Shown in pieces: positions 21,864 through 30,039 of a DNA stretch of 64,000 nucleotides. Numbering within the stretch: position 1 is the stretch's first letter; each line of letters starts with the position of its first letter. The DNA comes from Streptomyces sp. NBC_00683 (GTDB taxonomy: Bacteria > Actinomycetota > Actinomycetes > Streptomycetales > Streptomycetaceae): NCBI RefSeq assembly GCF_036226745.1, contig NZ_CP109013.1:7936001-8000000 (forward strand), given 5' to 3'. The notes under the pieces were generated by a model. The model saw only the letters and a program-made list of their open reading frames with translations, ran no database searches and was not told the DNA's origin. Made by a program: the position numbers and the translations under genes.

Positions 21864-22526
21864 ATGCTCAGTCGCCTCGCCGGCGTCCTGGTGCCTGCCG
21901 TCGGCAGACTGACGGTCACCACCGACAGCGACGCCCGCTTCGCCCCGGGCAGCATCATCGCCGCCAACCACAGCTCCCTGGCCGACCCGGCCGTGGTCCT
22001 CGCCGCCCTGCGCCGTCTCGGCGTCGAGCCGGTCGTCCTGGCGACGGCGGGACTCTGGCGCGTACCCCCGCTCGGCCGTGCGCTGGCCCGCGAGGGGCAC
22101 ATCCCCGTCCACCGGCACGACGCACGCGCCGGCGACGCCCTCGACGGCGCCGCCGAAGCCCTTGCCCGGGGACGTCTCGTCCTGATCTACGGCGAGGGCG
22201 GCATCCCGAACCGCAAGGATGCGGGAGAAGCGGCCCCGGAAGCCTTCCGCAGCGGGCTGGCCCGGCTCGTCCAACGAACGGGAGCCCCCGTGATCCCCCT
22301 GGGACAGGCCGGGTCCCGCCGAATCGTGTCAGGAAGCCGGCTCAAGCAGCTCGCGGGCCTGGGCACCGCGCCGCTGCGCAGGCCGGGTCTCCACGTGCAT
22401 ATCGGGGCGCCGGTCATGCTGGCGGGCGACCTGCCGGACCGCACCGCACATGCCCGCGCGGCGGTGACCGACGCGTGGCGGGAGGCCGCCGAACGTCTCG
22501 GCGAACCGGTCGTCCTGGCCGCGTGA
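21864..22526 (+). CDS. PlsC-type 1-acyl-glycerol-3-phosphate acyltransferase family protein
   Basis: A 220-residue LPLAT-family acyltransferase. The catalytic NHSSLADP (NHx4D) motif is at about residues 34-41, and a YGEGGIPNRKD block corresponds to the EGTR substrate motif. The ATG at 21864 has an excellent GGGAGGA upstream; an earlier GTG/ATG would add 13 residues. Family members acylate lysophospholipids, and some act on small molecules. It sits between the cchI terminator and cchJ and converges tail to tail with cchJ, two bases apart. From memory it is not part of the S. coelicolor coelichelin locus. No iron box was found directly upstream. Confidence 0.8.
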   Translation: MLSRLAGVLVPAVGRLTVTTDSDARFAPGSIIAANHSSLADPAVVLAALRRLGVEPVVLATAGLWRVPPLGRALAREGHIPVHRHDARAGDALDGAAEALARGRLVLIYGEGGIPNRKDAGEAAPEAFRSGLARLVQRTGAPVIPLGQAGSRRIVSGSRLKQLAGLGTAPLRRPGLHVHIGAPVMLAGDLPDRTAHARAAVTDAWREAAERLGEPVVLAA

Positions 22527-22528
22527 GC

Positions 22529-23635
22529 CTAGGCGAGCGCCCAGGCGACATCTCGGAGCAGGGCGTGCCGCCAGCCCGCCCGGTCGTGCTCCGACGGCGA
22601 CCGGGAAATCCTTACGGTCGCACCGGCCTGTCCGGCCAGGGTCTCGGCGAGCTCACAGTGGGGCAGCATCCGCGTCTCGTGTTCCCCCACGTCGAACGCG
22701 ACCCGCAGACCGGACAGGTCGGGGCGCTCCCGCAGGCGTGCCGCGATGGCACCGCCCTCCGGGCCACCGAACGGGTCAGGCCGGTCCAGGGCGTCGGGTG
22801 TCCACCAGAACGACGCCGACTGGCAGGCGATGCGGGACACCAGGTCCGGGAACTCCAGTGCCGCGTACATCGCGCTCAGTCCGCCGAGGCTCTGCCCGGC
22901 GACCACCAGCCGGTCCAGGTCGGCGGGCACGCCGGACTCCGCCACCAGCGGCAGCAGTTCGTCGCGGACCGCCTCCCACAGTTCGGGCCTGCACGCGAAC
23001 TCCTCCCTCCTGTCCTTGGCCGGGAGGAACACGAGTGTGACGGGAGGCATCTCGCCACTGGCGACGGCCGCGTCGAACGCGGTCATGGCCGGGTGCAGAT
23101 ACAGCCAGTCGTCCCCGTCGAGCAGCAGGACCACCGGTCCGCCGCCGCCCACCGGGTGGACCCGCACGGTGCGCCGCCCGCCGAGCCGTTCGCTCGCCCA
23201 GCGGAGCCGGGTGCGGGGGACGGGCAGGACGTCGTCGGCGCCGACCAGGGGCCAGTGAGGCTGGGCCGGGGCGTCCGGGGTCGCGGCGATGGAACGGTCG
23301 CCGCCGGCACCGACCGGGTTGAACGGGTCGGCGTACGCCGCGTCGTCGGCCAGGAACTGGTAGGTCACCCGCAGCCGCGCGGGCATGCGGACCTCGGCGT
23401 ACCAGCAGTCCGTGTCGCCCCATCGGCTCAGGGGTATCGAGTCCGACCAGCTCTCGAAGCCGATGCTCGCCCCGGTCCCGCGCCAGAGGAACAAGGTCAC
23501 CCAGCCGCCGTCGTCGGAGGGGACCGACACGGGTGTCCGCGCAGCGGCCCAGAACTCGTCGCTGCCGGGCCTGCCGGGCAGTCCGTACGCGGCGAAGGCG
23601 TCCTCGGCAGGGACCCGTTCGATCACCGGGCGCAT
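22529..23635 (-). CDS. cchJ: Siderophore esterase CchJ (enterochelin-esterase family)
   Basis: A 368-residue alpha/beta hydrolase of the Fes type. It has an N-terminal beta-rich domain typical of enterochelin esterases and a nucleophile elbow GQSLGGLSAMYAAL. An aspartate/histidine end reading SEHDRAGWRHALLRDV is consistent with the catalytic triad. It would cleave or process the siderophore to release iron in the cytoplasm. An AAGGAGA ribosome binding site lies before the ATG. It is divergent from cchK across a near-perfect iron box. Confidence 0.88.
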   Translation of the reverse strand: MRPVIERVPAEDAFAAYGLPGRPGSDEFWAAARTPVSVPSDDGGWVTLFLWRGTGASIGFESWSDSIPLSRWGDTDCWYAEVRMPARLRVTYQFLADDAAYADPFNPVGAGGDRSIAATPDAPAQPHWPLVGADDVLPVPRTRLRWASERLGGRRTVRVHPVGGGGPVVLLLDGDDWLYLHPAMTAFDAAVASGEMPPVTLVFLPAKDRREEFACRPELWEAVRDELLPLVAESGVPADLDRLVVAGQSLGGLSAMYAALEFPDLVSRIACQSASFWWTPDALDRPDPFGGPEGGAIAARLRERPDLSGLRVAFDVGEHETRMLPHCELAETLAGQAGATVRISRSPSEHDRAGWRHALLRDVAWALA

Positions 23636-23682
23636 GAACGTCTCCTTGTGAGAGGGATATTGAGAGGCTAAGCTCGACTCGA

Positions 23683-23701
23683 TTAGGTGAGCCTAACCTA
23701 A
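23683..23701. promoter_or_regulatory. Near-perfect iron box between cchJ and cchK
   Basis: TTAGGTGAGCCTAACCTAA; on the other strand it reads TTAGGTTAGGCTCACCTAA, the form best known from Streptomyces DmdR1 operators. It lies 48 bases before cchJ and about 140 bases before cchK and could repress both. Confidence 0.93.
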
Positions 23702-23838
23702 TAGTGACCTCCCCTTCCATTCCCGATCCACCTCCTGCACGGGCTGGTGATCGCGTTGCGGGAGCACCACACGCGGACCTGGTTCACACTCTCGACGCGG
23801 CCGCCACAGGCCCGTCGGACCCGAGGAGGCAATGACAC

Positions 23839-24051
23839 ATGAGCACCAACCCCTTTGACGACCCCGAAGGCCGCTTCCTGGTCCTGGTGAACGACGAGGG
23901 CCAGCACTCGCTCTGGCCGTCCTTCGCCCAGGTGCCCGGAGGGTGGACGATCGCCTTCGAGGAGAACGCCCGTGAGGCGTGCCTGGAGTTCATCGAGACC
24001 CGCTGGACGGACCTGCGGCCCAAGTCCCTCGCGGCGTCCATGGATGCCTGA
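23839..24051 (+). CDS. cchK: MbtH-like protein CchK
   Basis: A 70-residue MbtH-family NRPS accessory protein. The hallmark residues are present: [20 protein letters not shown] at the N-terminus, [13 protein letters not shown] in the middle, and the C-terminal WTDLRPKSL. Such proteins bind and stabilise NRPS adenylation domains, here probably those of CchH. A GGAGG ribosome binding site precedes the ATG and a hairpin follows the stop. Confidence 0.96.
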   Translation: MSTNPFDDPEGRFLVLVNDEGQHSLWPSFAQVPGGWTIAFEENAREACLEFIETRWTDLRPKSLAASMDA

Positions 24052-24079
24052 CCATTGCAGGCGCGGAGCTGCCCGGTCC

Positions 24080-24100
24080 GTCCGTCCGCGATGGACGGAC
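24080..24100 (+). terminator. Hairpin after cchK
   Basis: An 8-base-pair stem (GTCCGTCC / GGACGGAC) with a five-base loop, 29 bases after the cchK stop. It separates cchK from the iron-boxed GNAT gene. Confidence 0.6.
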
Positions 24101-24132
24101 AGTCGGGGCGGCCCGGGATTTGAACTGATGAC

Positions 24133-24151
24133 TAAGGTAAGGCTAACCTAA
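24133..24151 (+). promoter_or_regulatory. Iron box upstream of the GNAT (NAGS-like) gene
   Basis: TAAGGTAAGGCTAACCTAA, two mismatches from consensus, 71 bases before the TTG start. It places an amino-acid N-acetyltransferase-like gene in the iron regulon. Confidence 0.9.
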
Positions 24152-24221
24152 TCTCGCTTGTTTCGTCGGAGTTGCACGGCGACGAGCCGTTCTTCGAAAC
24201 GGAACCGAGGAAGGGAAAGCC

Positions 24222-24740
24222 TTGATCACGGCTACGCCGCGTCCCGCCCCCCTGTCGCCCGCGCTCCTCGCGCCGAGGCCCTCCGTGCGTTCGGCCCGTG
24301 CGGGGGACGCTGCCGCACTCGCCGGACTGTCCCGGCCCTTCATGCGCTCGGGGGCGCTGCGGGAGCGTCCCGCCTCGCTCTACGCCACCCACGCGGCCGA
24401 CTTCCTCGTGGCGGATGCCGCAGGCCGCCTCGACGGCTGCGTGGGCCTGCGCGTGCACCCGGCCGAGCCGGGGGAGTGCCGCGGATCCGCGGGCGTTCTG
24501 TACAACTTCTGTGTGGCCGCGCACAGTCAGGGGCACGGCGTGGGAGCCGCGCTCCTGCGTGCGGTGCTGGCCATGGCGCGCGCCCAGTCGCTCGGTGCCC
24601 TGTTCACGGCGACGACCGGCGACGGGGCTCTGTTCCTGCGCTACGGCTTCGCGCCCTCGACCGCGGGCCTGGCGCCCCGGTCCTGGGCGGAGTCCCTGGA
24701 TCCCCGGCGCAACGCAAGGATCCTCGCCAGGGTCCTGTGA
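24222..24740 (+). CDS. GNAT-family acetyltransferase, probable N-acetylglutamate synthase
   Basis: A 172-residue single-domain GNAT protein starting at TTG with GAGGAAGGGA before it. The N-terminal layout (SVRSARAGDAAALAGLSRPF, then LYATHAADFLVADAAG) resembles the short GNAT-only N-acetylglutamate synthases of actinobacteria. The acetyl-CoA loop reads HSQGHGVGAALL. It would acetylate glutamate, the first step to ornithine. Support comes from its iron box and from an ArgB-like kinase, the next enzyme of that pathway, encoded convergently next door under another iron box. Other GNAT functions are possible. Confidence 0.7.
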   Translation: MITATPRPAPLSPALLAPRPSVRSARAGDAAALAGLSRPFMRSGALRERPASLYATHAADFLVADAAGRLDGCVGLRVHPAEPGECRGSAGVLYNFCVAAHSQGHGVGAALLRAVLAMARAQSLGALFTATTGDGALFLRYGFAPSTAGLAPRSWAESLDPRRNARILARVL

Positions 24741-24842
24741 CCGTCGGTCCGCCCCGGCTCAGGAACAAGCTGCCGCAGGTGCCCGTCCTCCGCTTCGGCT
24801 TTCGCTTCCGCGTCAGCCGGAGCGGTGTGTCGTCCGCCGCGG

Positions 24843-25748
24843 TCATCCAGCGTGTTCGTCGTGGTCCGGGCTGTCGTCAGGGACCACGGTGGTGCCGGGG
24901 CCGTTCTCGCCGAGTACGCCACGCAGCACCGCGTGCGGCACGCGGCCGTCGAGCACATGAGCCGTGCGCACGCCGCCGCGCACGGCCTGCAGGCAGCCCT
25001 CCATCTTCGGCAGCATTCCGCTCGCAAGCCCCGGCAGCATCTTGTCGAGTGCGTCGGCTGTCAGACGCTCGATCACCTCGGTGCTGTACGGCCAGTTCGC
25101 GTACAGCCCCTCCACGTCGGTGAGGACCACCAGCCGCTCGGCTCCGAGGGCCACGGCCAGGGCCGACGCCGCGAGATCGGCGTTGACGTTGTAGACCTGT
25201 CCGTCCTCACCGCGGGCCACGGGGGAGACCACCGGGATGTGCCCCTGGTCGAGCAGCGCGCGCACCATGCCCGGGTTCACGTCCACGACGTCGCCGACGA
25301 GACCGATGTCCACCGGCCGGCCGTCCACCCAGGCGGGCCGGCGCACGGCCGTCATCGTGTGCGCGTCCTCGCCCGTCATGCCCACGGCGTACGGCCCGTG
25401 GTCGTTGATGTGGCCGACCAGTTCCCGCTGGACGCGGCCGGTCAGCACCATGCGGACCACCTCCATGGTCTCCGGCGTGGTCACCCGCAGGCCCGCCTCG
25501 AAGCGGGTCTCCAGGCCCAGGCGGTCGAGCATCGAGCTGATCTGCGGCCCGCCGCCGTGCACGACGACCGGGCGCAGGCCCGCACGCCACAACTCCACGA
25601 CGTCCTGGGCGAATGTCCGCTGCAGGCTCGCGTCGACCATGGCGTTGCCGCCGAACTTGATGACGACGGCGGTGCCCCGCCGTTCCGGCCGGAGAAGCAG
25701 CCCACCGGACTGGTCCGCGTCCGCGCGCTCCGTGACGACCGGTCTCAT
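24843..25748 (-). CDS. argB: Acetylglutamate kinase (ArgB paralogue)
   Basis: A 301-residue amino-acid kinase with the ArgB hallmarks. These are VIKFGGNAM near the N-terminus, [11 protein letters not shown], the glutamate-binding stretch [14 protein letters not shown], and a C-terminal nucleotide site with VLTDVEGLY. It phosphorylates N-acetylglutamate on the route to ornithine, the substrate of CchB. The ATG at 25748 is chosen for its GCAGGAG ribosome binding site; a GTG at 25784 overlapping the upstream stop is the alternative. It is co-directional with and immediately after the isochorismatase relic, so it should be read from the iron-boxed promoter at about 26.5 kb. It is probably a second copy dedicated to siderophore precursor supply. 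Confidence 0.88.
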   Translation of the reverse strand: MRPVVTERADADQSGGLLLRPERRGTAVVIKFGGNAMVDASLQRTFAQDVVELWRAGLRPVVVHGGGPQISSMLDRLGLETRFEAGLRVTTPETMEVVRMVLTGRVQRELVGHINDHGPYAVGMTGEDAHTMTAVRRPAWVDGRPVDIGLVGDVVDVNPGMVRALLDQGHIPVVSPVARGEDGQVYNVNADLAASALAVALGAERLVVLTDVEGLYANWPYSTEVIERLTADALDKMLPGLASGMLPKMEGCLQAVRGGVRTAHVLDGRVPHAVLRGVLGENGPGTTVVPDDSPDHDEHAG

Positions 25749-25780
25749 CGCTGCTCCTGCTTTCTTGAATTCACGAGTGG

Positions 25781-26435
25781 TCACGCGTTCTTCGGCTCCC
25801 GGTGCGGGAGAAGATCACGCAGCAGGCGGTCCGTCGTGCAGACCACGCCGCTGTCCGCCGCCCGGTCGAGGGCCCTGGAATGTTGCTCGGCGGAGAAGTC
25901 GGCCACCGCGTCGGCGGCGACGAACGGCTGGATGTCGTTCATGGAGGCGTCCGTGGCCGTCAGCAGGACGCCACGATGTGCGTGCAGCCCGCAGACGATG
26001 AGCTGGTCGCGGGCCTGCGAACGCAACAGCCTGCCGAGATGGCTGCGCAGGAAGGCGTTGGGGTGCACGTTGGCCAGCAGATACTCGCCGGCGCGAGGTG
26101 TGAGGGGCGCGACGATTGCGGCGGCGTCCGGTGCGTCCCCGACGCCGGTGCCCGACAGTTCGCCGACGAGCCCGCGCCGGCCCGGCAGTTGTCCGGCCGG
26201 TTCGGCGGTGAAGACGACCGGTATGCCCAGCGTCCCCGCGAGTTCCCGCAGCGCCGCGATGTTGTCGACGAGCTCCACCACAGGGGAACGCCCTGCCGGG
26301 AACACCGACGAAGTGATTCTGCATGTTGTGGACCAGCAGCGCGGCACGTGCGGGATCGATTCGCCACGCGGCACGCGAGCGGGGAAGGGCGGTGTCGGCC
26401 GGCATCGGGTAGGAGTCGACGGCGGGCAGGCCCAT
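25781..26435 (-). pseudogene. Isochorismatase-family gene, frameshifted and missing catalytic residues
   Basis: The protein begins MGLPAVDSYPMPADTALP, matching the start of DhbB/EntB-type isochorismatases, and has GGGAGGG before its ATG. After NHFV (about base 26303) the frame shifts by one base and resumes as VFPAGRSPVVELVDNIAAL through to the C-terminus. Removing one G near there would restore the frame. Two further defects are visible. The catalytic aspartate of the HDMQ motif is asparagine (VHNMQNHF), and the conserved lysine before the SAF motif is also asparagine (LLANVHPNAF). It is either a decaying catecholate-siderophore gene or a repurposed protein with a sequencing error. Confidence 0.8.
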
Positions 26436-26493
26436 GGGCGATTCCCCCCTCCCTGATGACGCGTGCACGACTGCGTGCGAACTCCGTGGTTCC

Positions 26494-26512
26494 TTAGATT
26501 AGCCTAACCTAA
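26494..26512 (-). promoter_or_regulatory. Iron box upstream of the isochorismatase relic and argB
   Basis: On the minus strand it reads TTAGGTTAGGCTAATCTAA, one mismatch from consensus, about 60 bases before the relic's ATG. It should control the downstream argB copy. Confidence 0.92.
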
Positions 26513-26544
26513 CTTCCGCTGGGTGGGTCCGGGTCATCCGGCCA

Positions 26545-26591
26545 CGAGGGCCGGGAGGCAGGTGCTTCCGCAGCCGGCCTCCGGGCCCTCG
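26545..26591 (-). terminator. Hairpin downstream of metE
   Basis: A 15-base inverted repeat (CGAGGGCCGGGAGGC and GCCTCCGGGCCCTCG, one mismatch) with a 17-base loop. It lies just past the metE stop on the minus strand. Confidence 0.75.
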
Positions 26592-26604
26592 ACTCACATC
26601 AGGA

Positions 26605-28956
26605 CTACGGCAGTTCGGCCCGCACCGTGCGAGCGGCCGAGACCAGGTTCTCCAGCGACGCACGGGTCTCGGGCCAGCCGCGGGTCTTCAGACCGCAGTC
26701 GGGGTTGACCCACAGACGCTCCGCCGGGATGGCTTCGAGCCCCTTGCGCAGGAGGGTCGCTGCCTCCTCGGCACTCGGCACCCGAGGGGAGTGGATGTCG
26801 TAGATGCCGGGCCCGGCCTCACGCGGGTAGCCGTGAGCCGCCAGCTCGCGGGCGACCTGCATATGGGAGCGGGCAGCCTCCAGGCTGATGACGTCGGCAT
26901 CGAGATCATCGATGGCCTGGACGATGTCGCCGAACTCCGCGTAGCACATGTGGGTGTGGATCTGGGTGTCCGGTCGTACTCCACCGGTGGTGAGACGGAA
27001 GGACTCGGTGGCCCACTCCAGGTAGGCGCGACGGTCGGCGGCGCGCAGGGGAAGGGTCTCGCGCAGGGCGGGTTCGTCCACCTGGATGACCGAAGTGCCC
27101 GCCGATTCAAGGTCGTTCACCTCGTCGCGCAGAGCGAGCGCCACCTGGCGCGCGGTGTCGCCGAGCGGCTGGTCGTCACGGACGAAGGACCAGGCGAGCA
27201 TGGTCACCGGCCCGGTCAGCATGCCTTTGACAGGGCGGTCGGTGAGCGAGTTGGCGTACGAGGTCCAGCGCACCGTCATCGGGTGCGGCCGGGAGATGTC
27301 GCCCGCCAGCACCGGCGGACGGACGTACCGGGTTCCGTAGGACTGGACCCAGCCCTGCTGGGTGGCGAGGTAGCCGGTGAGCTGCTCGGCGAAGTACTGC
27401 ACCATGTCGTTGCGTTCGGGCTCGCCGTGTACGAGGACGTCGATGCCCGCCTTCTCCTGGAAGGAGAGGACGTCGCGGATCTCGCTCTCGATGAGCTTCT
27501 CGTAGGCTGCGGTGTCGATGCGGCCGGACCGCAGACCGGCGCGGGCCGTGCGCAGTTCGGTGGTCTGCGGGAAGGATCCGATGGTGGTGGTGGGCAGCAG
27601 GGGCAGGCCGAGGTGGGCGCGCTGGGCAGCTGCCCGCTCCTCGTATGGCTGGGAGCGGCGGCCGTCCGTGTCGGTGACGGCCGCGGCCCTGGCCCGTACG
27701 GCAGGGTCGCGGGTGATCGGGGAGTTCGCCCGGGAGGCGAGGTCGGCCCGGTTGGCCGCGAGTTCCGCGGCGATGGCGCCGGTGCCCTGGGAGAGGCCCT
27801 TGGCCAGGGTGACGATCTCCGTCGTCTTCTGCCGGGCGAAGGCGAGCCAGCGCAGGATCTGCGGGTCGATGTCCCGCTCGGCCGCCGCGTCCACCGGAAC
27901 GTGCAGGAGGGAGCAGGAGGCGGCCACGTCGACCCGGTCGGCGAGACCGAGGAGCGTACCCAGGGTGGACAGCGACCTCTCGAGATCGTTGATCCAGATG
28001 TTGCGCCCGTTGACCACTCCGGCGATCAGCCGCTTGCCGGGGAGTCCGCCCACCGAGGCCAGCGCGTCGAGGTTCGCGGCGGCGGCGTCGGTGAAGTCGA
28101 GGGCCAGGCCCTCGACCGGAGCCTTCGCCAGCACGGGGAGGGCGTCGCCGAGCCGGTCGAAGTAGGAGCCGACGATCAGCTTGGGTCGGTCGGTGAGACC
28201 GCCGAGTTCACGGTAGGCGCGGGCAGCGGCGTTGAGTTCGGCCGGCGTGCGGTCCTGGACCAGGGCGGGCTCGTCGACCTGCACCCACTCGGCACCGGCG
28301 GCGCGGAGGTCGGCGAGCACCTCGGCGTAGACCGGCAGCAGCCGGTCCAGGAGAGTCAGCGGCCGGAAGTCCGGGGCCACCCCGGGGGCGGGCTTGGCCA
28401 GCAGGAGGTAGGTGACCGGACCGACCAGCACAGGACGGGCGGCGAGACCCAGCGCGAGGGCCTCCTTGAGCTCGGTGACCTGTTTGGTGGAGTCGGCGGT
28501 GAAGACGGTGTCCGGTCCGAGCTCCGGCACGAGGTAGTGGTAGTTGGTGTCGAACCACTTGGTCATCTCGAGCGGCGCGACATCCTGAGTGCCGCGGGCC
28601 ATCGCGAAGTAGACGTCAATGGGGCATCCCCTGCTCGAGCGAAGCCGAGAGCTTGGGGAAGCGTCGGATCCGACGGCCGCACGGTGCCGCGGGGGGACAG
28701 CGCCGACCATGACGCTCGTGTCCAGGACGTGGTCGTAGTACGAGAAGTCGCCGGTCGGCACCTCGTGGACGCCGGCCCCGGCCAGTTGCCGCCACGTGGC
28801 GCGGCGCAGGTCCGCCGCGGTCCTGCGGAGGGCGTCAGCGGTGACGCGGCCCTTCCAGTAACCCTCGACGGCCTTCTTCAGCTCCCGGTCCGGGCCCTGG
28901 CGGGGGTAGCCGTACACGGTGGCGTGCGCTGCCGCTGCTGCGGACTTCGCTGTCAC
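26605..28956 (-). CDS. metE: Cobalamin-independent methionine synthase MetE
   Basis: A 783-residue enzyme that transfers the methyl group of 5-methyltetrahydropteroyl-triglutamate to homocysteine. The family landmarks YFAMARGTQDVAPLEMTKWF, NYHYLVPE, LPTTTIGSFPQT and the zinc-site region IHTHMCYAEF are present, as is the C-terminal GLKTRGW. The GTG at 28956 is used because AAGGAGATTT precedes it. An unusual stretch, GSDASPSSRLRSSRGCPI, interrupts the normally continuous region before YFAMARG; its DNA is a palindromic repeat. A cobalamin riboswitch lies upstream on the same strand, so the gene should be off when B12 is available. Confidence 0.93.
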   Translation of the reverse strand: MTAKSAAAAAHATVYGYPRQGPDRELKKAVEGYWKGRVTADALRRTAADLRRATWRQLAGAGVHEVPTGDFSYYDHVLDTSVMVGAVPPRHRAAVGSDASPSSRLRSSRGCPIDVYFAMARGTQDVAPLEMTKWFDTNYHYLVPELGPDTVFTADSTKQVTELKEALALGLAARPVLVGPVTYLLLAKPAPGVAPDFRPLTLLDRLLPVYAEVLADLRAAGAEWVQVDEPALVQDRTPAELNAAARAYRELGGLTDRPKLIVGSYFDRLGDALPVLAKAPVEGLALDFTDAAAANLDALASVGGLPGKRLIAGVVNGRNIWINDLERSLSTLGTLLGLADRVDVAASCSLLHVPVDAAAERDIDPQILRWLAFARQKTTEIVTLAKGLSQGTGAIAAELAANRADLASRANSPITRDPAVRARAAAVTDTDGRRSQPYEERAAAQRAHLGLPLLPTTTIGSFPQTTELRTARAGLRSGRIDTAAYEKLIESEIRDVLSFQEKAGIDVLVHGEPERNDMVQYFAEQLTGYLATQQGWVQSYGTRYVRPPVLAGDISRPHPMTVRWTSYANSLTDRPVKGMLTGPVTMLAWSFVRDDQPLGDTARQVALALRDEVNDLESAGTSVIQVDEPALRETLPLRAADRRAYLEWATESFRLTTGGVRPDTQIHTHMCYAEFGDIVQAIDDLDADVISLEAARSHMQVARELAAHGYPREAGPGIYDIHSPRVPSAEEAATLLRKGLEAIPAERLWVNPDCGLKTRGWPETRASLENLVSAARTVRAELP
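28627..28659. repeat. Palindromic repeat inserted in frame in metE
   Basis: A 33-base imperfect palindrome framed by TCCCC and GGGGA, with GAGAGCTTGGGG on one side and CCCCTGCTCGAGC on the other. From memory it resembles a hairpin repeat common in Streptomyces intergenic regions, but this needs a genome search. Inside metE it adds a serine/arginine-rich loop without breaking the frame. Confidence 0.65.
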
Positions 28957-29124
28957 GGAAATCTCCTTCGCGAGATGACTCCTGAGGATCCCGGGACGGG
29001 ACACGGACGCGAAGGGAGGACGAACCGGACGGATCCTGTGCACGCCACGGCGCGAGGTTCCGTCTGGTGTGTACGCCGACCCGCCCACGAGGTCACCGGG
29101 ATATCCGCACGCGATAGGTCACGT

Positions 29125-29335
29125 ACGGGCAATTGGCAGGTCTTCGGACTCGCGGGCGCATCTGCCGGGGCAGATTCCTACTGGCCGTCGCTTCCCGGAC
29201 TCCAACCGAATCCAGTGCGTATGACGGAGGTCGTTCCCACTCACCGCTGCGGGGCAGTCCCGGATTCCCACCGGGTTCCCTCTTGCGACGCGCCTGCCTG
29301 GCGGACAGGGCGAACCAGCTGCACGGGCAAGGTTA
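29125..29335 (-). promoter_or_regulatory. Cobalamin riboswitch upstream of metE
   Basis: On the minus strand the region contains the conserved core GGTGGGAATCCGGGACTGCC followed by CCGCAGCGGTGAG. Further on is a B12-box-like end, GAGTCCGAAGACCTGCC. This is the standard adenosylcobalamin aptamer arrangement. It lies about 170 bases before the metE start. Repression of the B12-independent enzyme when B12 is present is the known logic in Streptomyces. Confidence 0.93.
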
Positions 29336-29451
29336 GAGGGCGGGCCGCCTCTCGGCCGGCATTGTTCACTTTCCGGAACGTGACGTGAGCCACGGGACCC
29401 GCTCGGCGAGCCGTCGCCCTGGGCACCGCACGAGGATCCGGGCCCGGCCCG

Positions 29452-29490
29452 GGACGGCTGACGGCAGGTTCGCCCGGCCGTCAGCCGTCC
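29452..29490 (-). terminator. Hairpin downstream of the DUF6194 gene
   Basis: A perfect 14-base inverted repeat, GGACGGCTGACGGC and its complement, separated by 11 bases. It lies just past the stop of the minus-strand gene. The stretch from 29336 to 29451 shows no gene. Confidence 0.8.
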
Positions 29491-29503
29491 GGCCGGGTCC
29501 TCG

Positions 29504-29965
29504 CTACCCGGTGCGTCGCTCGTGGCGTGAACGTGCGAGTCGATAGGCGGTGTGGAGCAGCTCACGGGTTGCCGTGCCGGTCCGTGGGCCCGGGTTCACC
29601 ACCGCGAGCCAGCCGACGGAGCCGTATACGGGGTGTGCGATCACGGTATCGGTGACGCCGGGGTCGTCGTCGACGGCTGGTTCGCGCGGCGCGTGGCCGG
29701 TCCGGGCGACGAAGGATTCCTTCCCCGCCGCGATGTTGACGCGGAACGTGTCCGGGCGGTCCAGGCGCGAACTCTCGTCGCCCGGACAGTTCTTCGTCAC
29801 GATCGTCGCGAACGGCTGGGCCGCTCCCGGTACGACGCCGTCAGGAGAGTAGTAGAAGAACGTGTCCCCCCAGCTGATCTCCGGTGAGCCGTCGCCGGGG
29901 CCCGGACTGACGGCCAGGACCCCGTCGAGGTCTCCCAGGAAGCCGATGATCTCGTCGATGTTCAT
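29504..29965 (-). CDS. DUF6194 family protein
   Basis: A 153-residue soluble protein starting MNIDEIIGFLGDLDGV. The GDTFFYYSPDG motif, the FATIVTKN stretch and the LDRPDTFRVNIAAGKESF block recall the DUF6194 family, whose function is unknown. Longer in-frame starts exist, but the ATG at 29965 matches how the family usually begins. It is divergent from the MerR-type regulator gene and may be its target. Confidence 0.65.
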   Translation of the reverse strand: MNIDEIIGFLGDLDGVLAVSPGPGDGSPEISWGDTFFYYSPDGVVPGAAQPFATIVTKNCPGDESSRLDRPDTFRVNIAAGKESFVARTGHAPREPAVDDDPGVTDTVIAHPVYGSVGWLAVVNPGPRTGTATRELLHTAYRLARSRHERRTG

Positions 29966-30039
29966 GTCCTCAAGCGTTTCATTAAAGTGCTTGTGGAGAC
30001 TTCGAGCCGAAAGGCGGGCGAAAGTTAGGAGCACTGCGG

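Noticed and set aside
23647..23682. A possible second iron box just left of the one at 23683
   Set aside because: Only a GGCTAAGCTC-like core matches; too many mismatches for a separate site.
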